Below, piece after piece: positions 1-7,508 of a stretch of 37,477 nucleotides of DNA. The stretch is from positions 1 through 37,477 of the forward strand of contig JAJRSE010000045.1 in the NCBI GenBank assembly GCA_024278955.1, read 5' to 3'. Positions within the stretch are counted from its first letter, which is position 1; each line of letters begins with the position of its first letter. The notes below the pieces were generated by a model. It had not been told where the DNA came from and ran no database searches. It worked only from the letters and a program-made list of their open reading frames with translations. Origin of the DNA: Planctomycetota bacterium. Lineage in GTDB: Bacteria; Planctomycetota; Planctomycetia; Pirellulales; Lacipirellulaceae. The position numbers were made by a program, and so were the translations under genes.

Positions 1-128
1 CAAACCCTGTCTCGTAGCAAACCCTGTCTCGTAGCAAACCCTGTCTCGTAGCAAACCCTGTCTCGTAGCAAACCCTGTCTCGTAGCAAACCCTGTCTCGT
101 AGCAAACCCTGTCTCGTAGCAAACCCTA
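1..128. repeat. 17-bp perfect tandem repeat, seven copies plus a partial
   Basis: The unit CAAACCCTGTCTCGTAG is repeated head to tail seven times without a mismatch (1-119) and breaks down in an eighth partial copy (CAAACCCTA) at 120-128. There are no spacers, so it is a simple tandem array and not CRISPR. The array begins at the window edge and may continue upstream. The unit is not a multiple of three and each copy carries TAG, so it is unlikely to be coding. Confidence 0.95.
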
Positions 129-336
129 TAGCTTAGAGAATTTGATGCCCGAACTCTACACCAAGAAGAAATTGCCTCAGTTACTAGGTCAATCTTCTAC
201 TGTGCCAATCTTCCGTCACCCAGCGTGGTCGCAGCAGCAACCGCACCTTCAAAGACGGTATCATGCAGGAAGCTGCCGCTTAGAAAATTGCTCGGAACAC
301 AACAATTGACCGTTACCCACTTATGGATCAACGATC
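129..336. other. non-coding stretch between tandem repeat and nagA
   Basis: No credible gene is seen here. Open frames through it are shadows of the neighbouring deacetylase and match no family I recognise. No clear hairpin terminator follows the nagA stop codon on the minus strand. Confidence 0.5.
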
Positions 337-1260
337 TTACATTCCTACGGCTTGACGTGGGTTGTCGCAGCAGAGCATTTTTATTTGTTTCTCGGTTAGG
401 CCGAGCTGCTCGCGAAGTTTGACCGCCATTTGTGGGAGCGGGGTTGCCGAGCCGGCTAGGTGGCTTGTGTCGCCGTCCATGCAGGTGACGAGGTTTTCGT
501 CGACGAGGAGCTCTCGGCCACAAAATTCGTAACGACCGGGACCTAAACCGGCCGCGGAGATTGCATCGCTTACCACGATGCACCGCTGCAAATCGACGCT
601 TCGGAAATAATTTTTCAATGCGAGAAATGGCACGTGGATACCGTCAGCAATCCAACAGAGAGTCAGCCTATCAGACAAGCTCATCGCGCGCTGAATGATG
701 TTGTCATGACGGTTCATTACCGCCGGGCAACCGTTGCCTGTGTGGGTAAATAACGTAAGTCCCGCATCGATCGCTGCACGCAGCACATCAAGGCTAGGAT
801 TGCAGTGGCCTGCTGAGACCGTCACTTTGGCATCAGTCAGAAAGCGAGTGACCTGCATGTCTTGGTCGTTCTCAGGTGCAAGCGTTACAATACGCGTTAG
901 ACCCCCGGCGGCTTCGAGCAGACGTTTGGTGCTATCCAAATTGGCAGGACAAACCGCCTCGATCGGATGGGCTCCTACGTAACCTTGCTCGCGATTAATA
1001 AAGGGCCCTTCGATATGGATGCCACGCACTACTTCGCGGACGAGCGAATCGGCTTCATGCAATTCTTTCAGTCGGGCAAGTCGCGAGGACATAACGTCGA
1101 TTTGGTCGGTGATGATGGTTGCGAGAATGCCATCAACGCCCGAGTCGCGAATTGCCTGGCAAGCCGAATGTAAATCTTCTGCCGTCAAATTCTCGTTGTT
1201 AAAATCGACCCCGGCATAACCATTGACCTGAATATCAAAAAAACCATCGTTGCACTGCAT
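337..1260 (-). CDS. nagA: N-acetylglucosamine-6-phosphate deacetylase-like amidohydrolase (short form)
   Basis: This is a 307-residue TIM-barrel amidohydrolase of the NagA family, which removes acetate from GlcNAc-6-phosphate in amino-sugar recycling in the cytoplasm. Visible family motifs are FFDIQVNGYAGVDF at the N-terminus (residues 7-20), the metal-ligand segment GIHIEGPF, SAGHCNPS and LFTHTGNG carrying the two metal histidines, and SDAISAAGLGPG with the catalytic aspartate. It is shorter than typical NagA (about 380 residues). It starts directly at the first barrel strand and stops at NPRQAVGM, where usual members continue, so the flanking beta-sandwich domain is largely missing. It lies 42 bp downstream of the radical SAM gene on the same strand. 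The exact substrate is inferred from the family. Confidence 0.85.
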   Translation of the reverse strand: MQCNDGFFDIQVNGYAGVDFNNENLTAEDLHSACQAIRDSGVDGILATIITDQIDVMSSRLARLKELHEADSLVREVVRGIHIEGPFINREQGYVGAHPIEAVCPANLDSTKRLLEAAGGLTRIVTLAPENDQDMQVTRFLTDAKVTVSAGHCNPSLDVLRAAIDAGLTLFTHTGNGCPAVMNRHDNIIQRAMSLSDRLTLCWIADGIHVPFLALKNYFRSVDLQRCIVVSDAISAAGLGPGRYEFCGRELLVDENLVTCMDGDTSHLAGSATPLPQMAVKLREQLGLTEKQIKMLCCDNPRQAVGM

Positions 1261-1302
1261 CGTTTGGACTCGTGTAAGAGAAAGGAGAAAAGAAACGAAC
1301 AG

Positions 1303-2286
1303 CTAAGAGCTCTTGATCGCATCAAATAACCGGCCTTGGTAGCTGGCACGACGCGTGAATTCTGCGTCGATAGCTTGCTTGACGTTTGGCTTGTCGAGAC
1401 ACCAGTTTGGGCCGACAAAGTAGTCCGGCGGAGCATCGCCGCTGATCCGCTCGACCACCATGCTTGGCGGTAGAAGCTCTAAAAAGTCGACGACCGTTTG
1501 TACGTAATCGTCCTGACCAATGAGTTCGACCTCACCGGCTTCGACTTGCTCGGCCAGTTGGGTGTTCTTAACGCAATAAAGATTGTGAAGCTTCACCGCG
1601 TCGACGCCCACTCGGGCTAGCTCCTGGGCCGTTGCCAACATGTCCTCGTGCGATTCTCCCGGCAAGCCGAGCATGGCATGAGCACATATTTCGAAACCTC
1701 TTCCTTTGCTTCGCTCGACTGCTTCAAGAAACGAGTCGTGGTGGTGCCCACGATTCATCCAGTCAAGCGACCGGTTGTGCATGGTCTGCATCCCATATTC
1801 GACAGAGAGATAGGTTCGACTGGCAATTTCTTCGAGCAAGTCCAATACGTCGTCTGGTACGCAATCGCTACGCGTTCCAATTGCTAGGCCCACGACTTGA
1901 GGGTGCGACAGCGATTCTTCGTAAAGTGGTCGAAGACGCTCGACCGGGGCATACGTATTGGTGGCAGGCTGAAAGTAAGCGAGGTAGTGCTTGCAGTTCT
2001 TGTAGCGAACCCGCATTCGCTCGATGCTCTGATCGATTTGCCCTAGAATGCCTGCCTTCGGCAAGCGACGGCTTGGGCTAAAGCTACGGTTGTCGCAGAA
2101 CGTACACCCCCCCTTGGCTACCGTGCCATCCACGTTCGGGCAAGTAAAACCCGCATCGAGGCTGATTTTTTGCACGCGGCACTTGAAACGTTGTTTCAGA
2201 GCAAAATTATAGGTGAAATAGTGCAATCCCTGGGTACGCCAAAGCGGCTCTAAACACCTTGTGGGTAGCGATTTAGTTGACGACAT
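1303..2286 (-). CDS. TIGR01212-type radical SAM protein (YhcC-like)
   Basis: A 327-residue radical SAM enzyme of the YhcC/TIGR01212 family, whose reaction is not established. The N-terminus is typical (LHYFTYNFALKQRF). The iron-sulfur cysteines follow in the family spacing C49-X11-C61-X2-C64, in FTCPNVDG and GGCTFCDN. Later family signatures include YLAYFQPATNTYAP, VGLAIGTRSDC, YLSVEYGMQT and HAMLGLPGES. Length matches the family (about 310-330). ATG at 2286 is the natural start and leaves a 111-bp divergent gap to the FHA gene. That gap contains an inverted repeat (2323-2356). nagA follows 42 bp downstream and may be co-transcribed, but the two have no obvious functional link. Confidence 0.9.
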   Translation of the reverse strand: MSSTKSLPTRCLEPLWRTQGLHYFTYNFALKQRFKCRVQKISLDAGFTCPNVDGTVAKGGCTFCDNRSFSPSRRLPKAGILGQIDQSIERMRVRYKNCKHYLAYFQPATNTYAPVERLRPLYEESLSHPQVVGLAIGTRSDCVPDDVLDLLEEIASRTYLSVEYGMQTMHNRSLDWMNRGHHHDSFLEAVERSKGRGFEICAHAMLGLPGESHEDMLATAQELARVGVDAVKLHNLYCVKNTQLAEQVEAGEVELIGQDDYVQTVVDFLELLPPSMVVERISGDAPPDYFVGPNWCLDKPNVKQAIDAEFTRRASYQGRLFDAIKSS

Positions 2287-2322
2287 AGGGCTTTTTGCGT
2301 AAAGTGGAAGACAGCCAGGGGA

Positions 2323-2356
2323 GGTTGCTCGTACTGGTCTCCTGTACGAGCGAACC
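2323..2356. promoter_or_regulatory. inverted repeat in the divergent radical SAM / FHA intergenic region
   Basis: GCTCGTAC (2327-2334) is matched by its reverse complement GTACGAGC (2344-2351) across 9 bp. The arms extend to GGTT and AACC with a single unpaired G at 2352. It sits between two divergent genes, so it could be an operator or an RNA hairpin. No T-tract follows, so it does not look like a terminator. Confidence 0.45.
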
Positions 2357-2397
2357 TGCTACCTACGATACTTATTTTTATTTATTCATTCTGGGGC

Positions 2398-2919
2398 ATG
2401 GTACGTAATCCGCAAGAGTCAAAAACTATGTATGGTGAACTAATACCGCTAGGTGGCGGGGACCCAATCCCGCTGCTAAAGAAATATCTGCTCGTCGGAC
2501 GTCGCGAAAGTTGCGACATCGTTCTGCGATTTGCCAATGTTTCGGCCCACCATTGCCAGTTGATGGTGAACAACGGCTACTGGTATATCCGCGACAAGCA
2601 AAGCCGCAATGGGGTGAAGGTAAATGGCCTCAAGGTCCAAGACAAGCGAATTGATCCCGGAGATCAGGTCTCGATTTCTAAGCACAAGTACGAATTGCAC
2701 TACTCGCCTGCCGACCTGGGCGCCATAGGCCCTCCCCCGGCTGAGGACGTGCCCGCAGAAATCATGGGCGAATCGCTGATGTCTCGTGCCGGGATCAAAT
2801 CTAGCGACCCCCCCGAGGGCTCGCAACGACGTAGCCGCAACGATTACCAGAGTGTTAAGCGGTACGATGTCCTCAACGACGATGCCGGACAAATCGATCT
2901 ACCGGACACACCAATTTAA
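2398..2919 (+). CDS. FHA domain-containing protein
   Basis: A 173-residue protein with one forkhead-associated domain (about residues 12-101), a phosphothreonine-peptide binding module used in Ser/Thr-kinase signalling. The core residues are present: GR at 34-35, the SxxH motif S49-H52 in VSAHHCQL, and N71-G72 in KQSRNGVKVNG. The C-terminal 70 residues are polar and low in hydrophobic content (PPPAEDVPAEIMG, then SDPPEGSQRRSRNDY), probably disordered. No kinase or phosphatase gene is adjacent, so the partner is unknown. The start at 2398 has only a weak GGGG upstream. A second in-frame ATG at 2428 (MYGELIPL) fits the domain edge equally well and is preceded by AAGAG. A rho-independent terminator follows at 2989-3020. 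Confidence 0.85.
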   Translation: MVRNPQESKTMYGELIPLGGGDPIPLLKKYLLVGRRESCDIVLRFANVSAHHCQLMVNNGYWYIRDKQSRNGVKVNGLKVQDKRIDPGDQVSISKHKYELHYSPADLGAIGPPPAEDVPAEIMGESLMSRAGIKSSDPPEGSQRRSRNDYQSVKRYDVLNDDAGQIDLPDTPI

Positions 2920-2988
2920 TCACAAGCTGGCTATTTTAATCCGAGTTTAATCCCGGGCTATTTGACCAAGCTGAAAAAAACATGTCGC

Positions 2989-3020
2989 AAAAGGCCGAGC
3001 GTCGCCGTTCGGCCTTTTTT
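2989..3020 (+). terminator. rho-independent terminator after the FHA gene
   Basis: AAAAGGCCGA (2989-2998) pairs with TCGGCCTTTT (3009-3018) around a 10-nt loop and runs into a T tract ending at 3020. It separates the FHA gene from rsgA, so rsgA should have its own promoter or depend on read-through. Confidence 0.8.
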
Positions 3021-3046
3021 ATGTCACCACAGCTCCGCTAATTCAC

Positions 3047-4180
3047 ATGGCAAAAAAGAAACGCAAAGTTCGAGCGGATTTCCGAAAAAACCGATCGGTT
3101 CGTACCCGGCAGAACGATCTTACTCGCAATTTTGCCTCAGACAACCAAGCCGTTGAAGACCTTGAGTCGAGTCAAAGCGTAACCGGCAAAGGCGACTTGA
3201 CTCGTAAACGGACTCTTGCAGGTGCCATAATCTCAACCGACGCTTCGGGAACGATTGTTCTGCCTGACATCGACAAAACCATTTGTCGCCTTGGCCGGGT
3301 TCTGCGTGTGCAGGGCCTCGTCAGCTTAGTGCAGCTAGAGGATGGCCTGATTAGGCAATGCGCCACGCGCCGGCTACTCAAATCGATTAGCACCGATCAA
3401 CGCCACATCGTAGCGGCAGGCGACATCGTTTGGATTCGTCCTGAGGGAGACCATGAAGGCATTATCGAGCGAGTCGAACCGCGGCACGGCGTCCTCAGTC
3501 GCACGAGCCGGCACCGCCAGCATGTCATTGTTACCAATGTCGACCTAGTGTTGATCGTCGCGAGTGCTGCGGCGCCACGACTCAAGCCAAATTTGCTCGA
3601 CCGATATCTCGTAACCGCCGAGCGGGCTGAAATCGAACCGGTAATCTGCATCAATAAAGTCGACCTGGTTGATTGTGCCGACTTACAACCTATCGTGGGC
3701 GTCTACAGTCAACTCGGTTATCGAGTGTTGCTGGTCTCGGCGACCGAGGGCTGGGGAATTGAATCACTCCGTGAGTTGCTTCGCGATCGAGCAACTGCCG
3801 TAACGGGGCAAAGCGGTGTTGGAAAATCGAGTTTGCTCAATGCATTAGAGCCCGAATTACATTTACGAGTCCAAACCGTCAGCAACGAATCGGAAAAAGG
3901 CCGCCATACCACGACCACAGCCGAGCTGATTCCGTTGTCTGGCGGCGGCTACGTGGTCGACACGCCTGGCATTCGCCAGTTCCAACTCTGGGATGTGATT
4001 TCCGCCGAAGTCGCGGGGTTCTTCCGCGACCTGCGACCCTATGTCAGCCACTGCCGCTACCCAGACTGCACGCATACTCACGAAGAGCCGTGTGCCGTAA
4101 AAGACGCGGTCGCCGATGGCTACGTCGACGTCCGGCGGTACGAAAGTTACTTGCAGATCCATGCGGGAGACGAAGCGTAG
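3047..4180 (+). CDS. rsgA: ribosome small subunit-dependent GTPase A
   Basis: A 377-residue circularly permuted GTPase that acts in late 30S subunit maturation. In order: a basic N-terminus (MAKKKRKVRADFRKN), an OB-fold region (about 80-145), then permuted G motifs: G4 NKVD at 203-206, G5 SA at 231, G1 GQSGVGKS at 254-261 and G3 DTPG at 305-308. A C-terminal zinc-binding region has C336, C341, H343 and C349 in CRYPDCTHTHEEPC. All diagnostic residues are intact. The N-terminal extension of about 55 residues is lysine/arginine-rich and longer than in E. coli, possibly contacting rRNA. Transcription converges with the M42 peptidase gene 58 bp away, and no clear terminator lies between them. Confidence 0.95.
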   Translation: MAKKKRKVRADFRKNRSVRTRQNDLTRNFASDNQAVEDLESSQSVTGKGDLTRKRTLAGAIISTDASGTIVLPDIDKTICRLGRVLRVQGLVSLVQLEDGLIRQCATRRLLKSISTDQRHIVAAGDIVWIRPEGDHEGIIERVEPRHGVLSRTSRHRQHVIVTNVDLVLIVASAAAPRLKPNLLDRYLVTAERAEIEPVICINKVDLVDCADLQPIVGVYSQLGYRVLLVSATEGWGIESLRELLRDRATAVTGQSGVGKSSLLNALEPELHLRVQTVSNESEKGRHTTTTAELIPLSGGGYVVDTPGIRQFQLWDVISAEVAGFFRDLRPYVSHCRYPDCTHTHEEPCAVKDAVADGYVDVRRYESYLQIHAGDEA

Positions 4181-4238
4181 CTAGACGCTCGTTTTCCATC
4201 GCGGCTTGGTTTTCGAGTAACGTCATCCTTTGCTCACC

Positions 4239-5300
4239 TCACTTTGGAGTGAAATCAGATTCACTATCAATCTGCGTGGCAAACGTCGATAACAAATCGG
4301 CGCACTGGTCGAGATCTTCGAGCGAGATCATCTCGACTGCGCTGTGCATGTAGCGGTTCGGAACGCTTACCAATCCTGCTGCTACGCCAGCACGCGAAAG
4401 CTGGATCGCGTTGGCGTCGGTGCCGGTGCCTCGACCAATTGCGCCCCATTGGCAAGTTATGTCGGCTCCGCTCGCCGCCTCTCGCAGACGTTCGACCACA
4501 ACCGGGTTCATGTTTGGGCCACGATAGATCACCGGCCCGCCGCCGAGTTTAATGTCGCCCTCTTGGTTTTTGTCGATCGTGGGGCAATCGGTCGCATGAG
4601 TGACATCCACCGCGATACCGACCTGGGGATTGACCCCGTACGCGCTCGTGGTGGCACCGCGAAGGCCAATCTCTTCCTGGACCGTTGCCACGGCATAGAG
4701 CCCAACTTTTAGTCCTATTTCTTTGGCCCGGCGCAACGCTTCCATACAAACCCAAAGCCCAGTTTTGTCGTCCATGCCAGGCGAGTTGGCGAGGCCGTTG
4801 CGCATCTCTTGATAGCCCAGCTCCAGGGTGACCGGGTCGCCGATGCGAACTGCCTTGGCCGCTTCCTCTTTATCTTTTGCGCCGATGTCGAGCCACATAT
4901 CCTTCGCCTTCACGACTTGCTTACGTTCTTCGGGATCGAGTAGATGAATCGGTTTGCGAGCGATCACTGCCGGTATCGGGCCGCCATCGGTGTAGATCGT
5001 CATTCGCTGCCCAATAAGCTGCTGTGGGTCCCAACCGCCGATGGTGTTAGTGTAAATAAACCCTTTGTCGTTGATATGCGTTACAAGCAAACCGATTTGG
5101 TCGGCATGTCCCGAGAGCATCACACGAAACGGCGAGTCCGGGTTGCAGCAGGCGATCACATTGCCGTGCAAGTCGGTTGTCACTTGGTCAGCAAATTCGC
5201 CGACATAGCTGCGGACCAAATCTTGCACCGGTTGCTCGTAACCCGAGGGGCTTGGCGTTTCCAGTATTTGCTTGAAAAATTCTTTGGCCGAAGCTTCCAT
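4239..5300 (-). CDS. M42 family metallopeptidase (glutamyl/deblocking aminopeptidase-like)
   Basis: A 353-residue M42 peptidase, a cytoplasmic di-metal aminopeptidase family that usually forms TET dodecamers and trims peptides after proteasome-like degradation. Metal and catalytic signatures are present in order: SGHADQIG (H65, D67), SPGMDDKTG (bridging Asp), VQEEIGLRGA (catalytic Glu pair), VDVTHATD (Asp ligand) and the C-terminal NRYMHSAVE (His ligand). Length is normal for the family. The ATG at 5300 gives the standard N-terminus (FFKQILETPSPSGYE). It lies 30 bp downstream of the VOC gene on the same strand and may be co-transcribed. Substrate preference cannot be read from the sequence. 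Confidence 0.92.
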   Translation of the reverse strand: MEASAKEFFKQILETPSPSGYEQPVQDLVRSYVGEFADQVTTDLHGNVIACCNPDSPFRVMLSGHADQIGLLVTHINDKGFIYTNTIGGWDPQQLIGQRMTIYTDGGPIPAVIARKPIHLLDPEERKQVVKAKDMWLDIGAKDKEEAAKAVRIGDPVTLELGYQEMRNGLANSPGMDDKTGLWVCMEALRRAKEIGLKVGLYAVATVQEEIGLRGATTSAYGVNPQVGIAVDVTHATDCPTIDKNQEGDIKLGGGPVIYRGPNMNPVVVERLREAASGADITCQWGAIGRGTGTDANAIQLSRAGVAAGLVSVPNRYMHSAVEMISLEDLDQCADLLSTFATQIDSESDFTPK

Positions 5301-5330
5301 AGGATTAATCCGTTCTGAAATTCAAAAAAG

Positions 5331-5753
5331 TTAATGGTCTCTAGCAACCATCTGGTGGACCTCAGGCCATTCGCCAAGTTCGATAACGTGACCATCGGGG
5401 TCACGGAAAAAAATTTGACGGTAGCCCCGATCGGGGAGCACTCGCTCGACATATTCGATGGTGTGTTCTTTCAGTTGTCGGATCGCCAGCTCAATATCTT
5501 CGCATTGCATTGCAAAATGATTGCCGCGAGTTTCGATCTCGCCTGTTGCGATTCGGTGTTTCGCATCAAAAATCAGATGGATCATAACTCCCACTTCTTC
5601 TCGATAGAGCCAACGCCCATCAAACGAAAACGAAGGCCTGACCGTGAGGCGAAAGCCTAGAACCTCGCAGTAAAACTTGGCCGACCGCTCTAAATCGAGA
5701 CTCGTCAGCGCAAGATGATTGAGCGGTCCGGGATTAAGACACTGAGAACTCAC
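5331..5753 (-). CDS. VOC superfamily (glyoxalase/dioxygenase fold) protein
   Basis: A 140-residue vicinal-oxygen-chelate protein made of two paired beta-alpha-beta-beta-beta units. Motifs: LNHLALTSLDLERSAKFY at the N-terminus with a metal His, GNHFAMQCEDIE with a second His at the start of the second half, and FFRDPDGHVIELGEWPE with the C-terminal Glu ligand. Most metal ligands of the glyoxalase I fold seem present, so it may be active, but the family covers lyases, dioxygenases and resistance proteins. It sits 30 bp upstream of the M42 gene in the same direction. Specific function unknown. Confidence 0.82.
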   Translation of the reverse strand: MSSQCLNPGPLNHLALTSLDLERSAKFYCEVLGFRLTVRPSFSFDGRWLYREEVGVMIHLIFDAKHRIATGEIETRGNHFAMQCEDIELAIRQLKEHTIEYVERVLPDRGYRQIFFRDPDGHVIELGEWPEVHQMVARDH

Positions 5754-5968
5754 TGACCTTTTTCTCCTGAAAAACAGGGCGACTCACACCGCGAGGCCTG
5801 CTAGCAGATCTAGCAAACCTACGGTAATCTTTGACGATTTTAACGATTTTCTGGCCAACTGCGAGCCGTCTCGCCGATAAATCACCTCGAACATGTCCAG
5901 GAGGAATCCCTCCTGCGGATACTCGTAGCCTTTCTGCGAAAACCTTAAACGATGGAGTCAAGGGGATC

Positions 5969-6574
5969 ATGACAACCCGAATCACAACGATGCTGCTATT
6001 GGCGGTCGCCTGTGCAGCAAATGCTGGCTGTGCTTGTATGAACAGGTGTACTTCATGCGATACTGGCAGTGCTTACTGCGGATTTGAGTGCGCAAGCTGC
6101 GGATCTCCTGAAGCTTCGTGCTGCTGCCCGGACGACTACGGCGACGACACGTGTTGTGCCAGCTGTGGCTCTCCCGAGGCCTCTTGCTGTGCCCCCGAAG
6201 AAGCCTCGTGTTGTGCTCCCGAAGCTTCCTGTAGGATCTCCGACGCCAGTTGTGGTTATTCGGCCGGGGGTTGTGATACGGTCGGTTGCGGTAGTCCCGT
6301 CATGGGGCGTAGCCGACTTATGCAACGAATTTGCAATGCCTTCCATGGTCGTTCCAACTGCTCTTCGGGCGGTTGTACCTCGGAAGCTTACTGGAGCGAG
6401 TGGCAGAACGATCCCCCTTGCAATTGTCAGGCATGCTCTCAGGGAACCGGTTTAGGCCACCGTGCTGGCTATTCCTCGCCTCAACGACGGCGTTCTGAAC
6501 TTGCAAAACGCAATGTCAACCTTGACGATGAGCTTCGCTTTGCGGAGCGAACGTCAGGCACAAGCCGACGCTAA
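5969..6574 (+). CDS. Cys-rich exported protein, possible lipoprotein
   Basis: The start at 5969 is chosen because AAGGGG lies 3-8 bp upstream and it gives a clean signal peptide (MTTRITTMLLLAVACAANAGC); an open frame extends back to 5831 without a better start. The 201-residue product has about 27 cysteines, many in a near-repeat of the form CASCGSPEASCC (twice) followed by APEEASCC and APEASC. ANAGC could be a signal peptidase I site or a loose lipobox with Asn at -3. The last 60 residues are charged and cysteine-poor. I do not recognise a family. Secretion plus dense cysteines suggests a disulfide-rich or metal-binding envelope protein, which would fit a planctomycete cell wall, but this is inference. 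A strong bidirectional terminator follows. Confidence 0.75.
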   Translation: MTTRITTMLLLAVACAANAGCACMNRCTSCDTGSAYCGFECASCGSPEASCCCPDDYGDDTCCASCGSPEASCCAPEEASCCAPEASCRISDASCGYSAGGCDTVGCGSPVMGRSRLMQRICNAFHGRSNCSSGGCTSEAYWSEWQNDPPCNCQACSQGTGLGHRAGYSSPQRRRSELAKRNVNLDDELRFAERTSGTSRR

Positions 6575-6602
6575 CAAAATTTGCAACAACGACAAAAAAC
6601 TG

Positions 6603-6633
6603 AGGCCCAGGGACTACAATCCCTGGGCCTTTT
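6603..6633. terminator. bidirectional rho-independent terminator
   Basis: A perfect 11-bp stem, AGGCCCAGGGA (6603-6613) and TCCCTGGGCCT (6620-6630), closes a 6-nt loop. Plus-strand read-out gives a T run at 6630-6633. Minus-strand read-out gives CAGTTTTTT just after the stem. It therefore serves both the Cys-rich gene (+) and tatD (-), whose stop codon lies 4 bp away. Confidence 0.9.
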
Positions 6634-7446
6634 CTATGGGGGGCTCAGGCCAAAGAGTTTACAGGCGTTGGCTGTCGTTTGCGCGGCAAGCTCTTCCAGC
6701 GAAACGCCCCGTACTTCCGCCACACAGCCGGCTGTGTGCCGGACATAGGCGGGCTGGTTAGGTCTTTTGCCACGCACCGGCTCGGGCGATAGGTAAGGGC
6801 AATCGGTTTCGAGCAACAAACGATCTGCTGGAATGGTCGCGGCACACTCTCTCAAATCGGTTGACTTTTTGAATGTCACCATCCCGGCAAAACTAATATG
6901 CATTCCTAGCTCCACACACTCGGCTGCCATCGCAGGCTTGCCTGTGAACGAGTGCATGATCCCTTTGAGAATTCCACGCTGACGAGCTTCGCGTAGCATC
7001 TGCATGATGTCGTCGTCGCAGTCGCGCATGTGAACCACAAACGGCAGTTTGTGCTGCTCGGCGAGCCGCATATGCCGATCGAAGTAGTCTTGCTGGACAT
7101 CGAAAGGTGTGTAGTCCCAGTGCCGGTCGAGCCCTGTTTCGCCAACCGCGACGACGCCCGGTTCGCTGACCAGTTGTTTGATCACAGCCCAATCGTTGGG
7201 CTCAGCCTCGGCAATGTAGTTTGGCTGAATGCCTACTGCCGCATAAACGCCTTCGTACTGCCTTGCCAGCTGAACCGACTTACGGCTCGCCTCGGCAGTA
7301 CACCCGACGGCAACAAGCTGTGTGACACCGGCCTCGCGTGCCTGCTGGAGAACGGCATCGCGAGTCTGGTCGAAATCGTCCTGGTCAATATGCGTGTGGG
7401 TGTCAAAGAGAATGACGAAGCTCGAATTCCGAATGACGAATGACAA
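6634..7446 (-). CDS. tatD: TatD family metal-dependent hydrolase (DNase)
   Basis: A roughly 260-270-residue TatD hydrolase, a TIM-barrel metalloenzyme with 3'-5' exonuclease activity in characterised members. Metal-site motifs are complete: FDTHTHID (two His), AVGETGLDRHWD (Glu), LPFVVHMRD (His), GIMHSFTG (His) and LLETDCPYLSPEP (Asp). The start is unusual. The conserved domain begins at FDTHTHID (residue 14) with no ATG, GTG or TTG just before it. The frame opens at a TTG (7444-7446), and the first dozen codons (SFVIRNSSFVI) coincide with a dispersed ATTCGTCATTC-type repeat. No Shine-Dalgarno is seen upstream. It lies 55 bp downstream of the hypothetical gene at 7502. Confidence 0.9.
   Translation of the reverse strand: MSFVIRNSSFVILFDTHTHIDQDDFDQTRDAVLQQAREAGVTQLVAVGCTAEASRKSVQLARQYEGVYAAVGIQPNYIAEAEPNDWAVIKQLVSEPGVVAVGETGLDRHWDYTPFDVQQDYFDRHMRLAEQHKLPFVVHMRDCDDDIMQMLREARQRGILKGIMHSFTGKPAMAAECVELGMHISFAGMVTFKKSTDLRECAATIPADRLLLETDCPYLSPEPVRGKRPNQPAYVRHTAGCVAEVRGVSLEELAAQTTANACKLFGLSPP
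7410..7443 (-). repeat. dispersed ATTCGTCATTC-type repeat, copy 1
   Basis: On the minus strand this reads CATTCGTCATTCGGAATTC, a 6-nt insert, then CGTCATTC. It matches the copy at 28459-28484 apart from that insert and two bases. It covers the first codons of tatD. Confidence 0.7.
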
Positions 7447-7467
7447 AAAAAGGAGTACTCAGCCCGA

Positions 7468-7508
7468 CATTCGCCATTCGAGCTTCATCATTCAGGCCTC
7501 GTCATTTT
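7468..7508 (+). repeat. dispersed ATTCGTCATTC-type repeat, copy 2 (inverted relative to copy 1)
   Basis: It reads CATTCGCCATTCGAGCTTC, then ATCATTC and a further CGTCATT. It faces copy 1 across a 24-bp spacer that contains AAAAAAAGGAGTACTC, and its end overlaps the stop codon of the gene at 7502. Together the copies form an inverted-repeat cassette between two genes. Confidence 0.6.

Noticed and set aside
1..128. CRISPR array
   Set aside because: The 17-bp units are contiguous with no spacers and there are no cas genes in the window.
5831..5968. N-terminal extension of the Cys-rich protein
   Set aside because: It would put the signal peptide 46 residues inside the protein; the ATG at 5969 has AAGGGG upstream.
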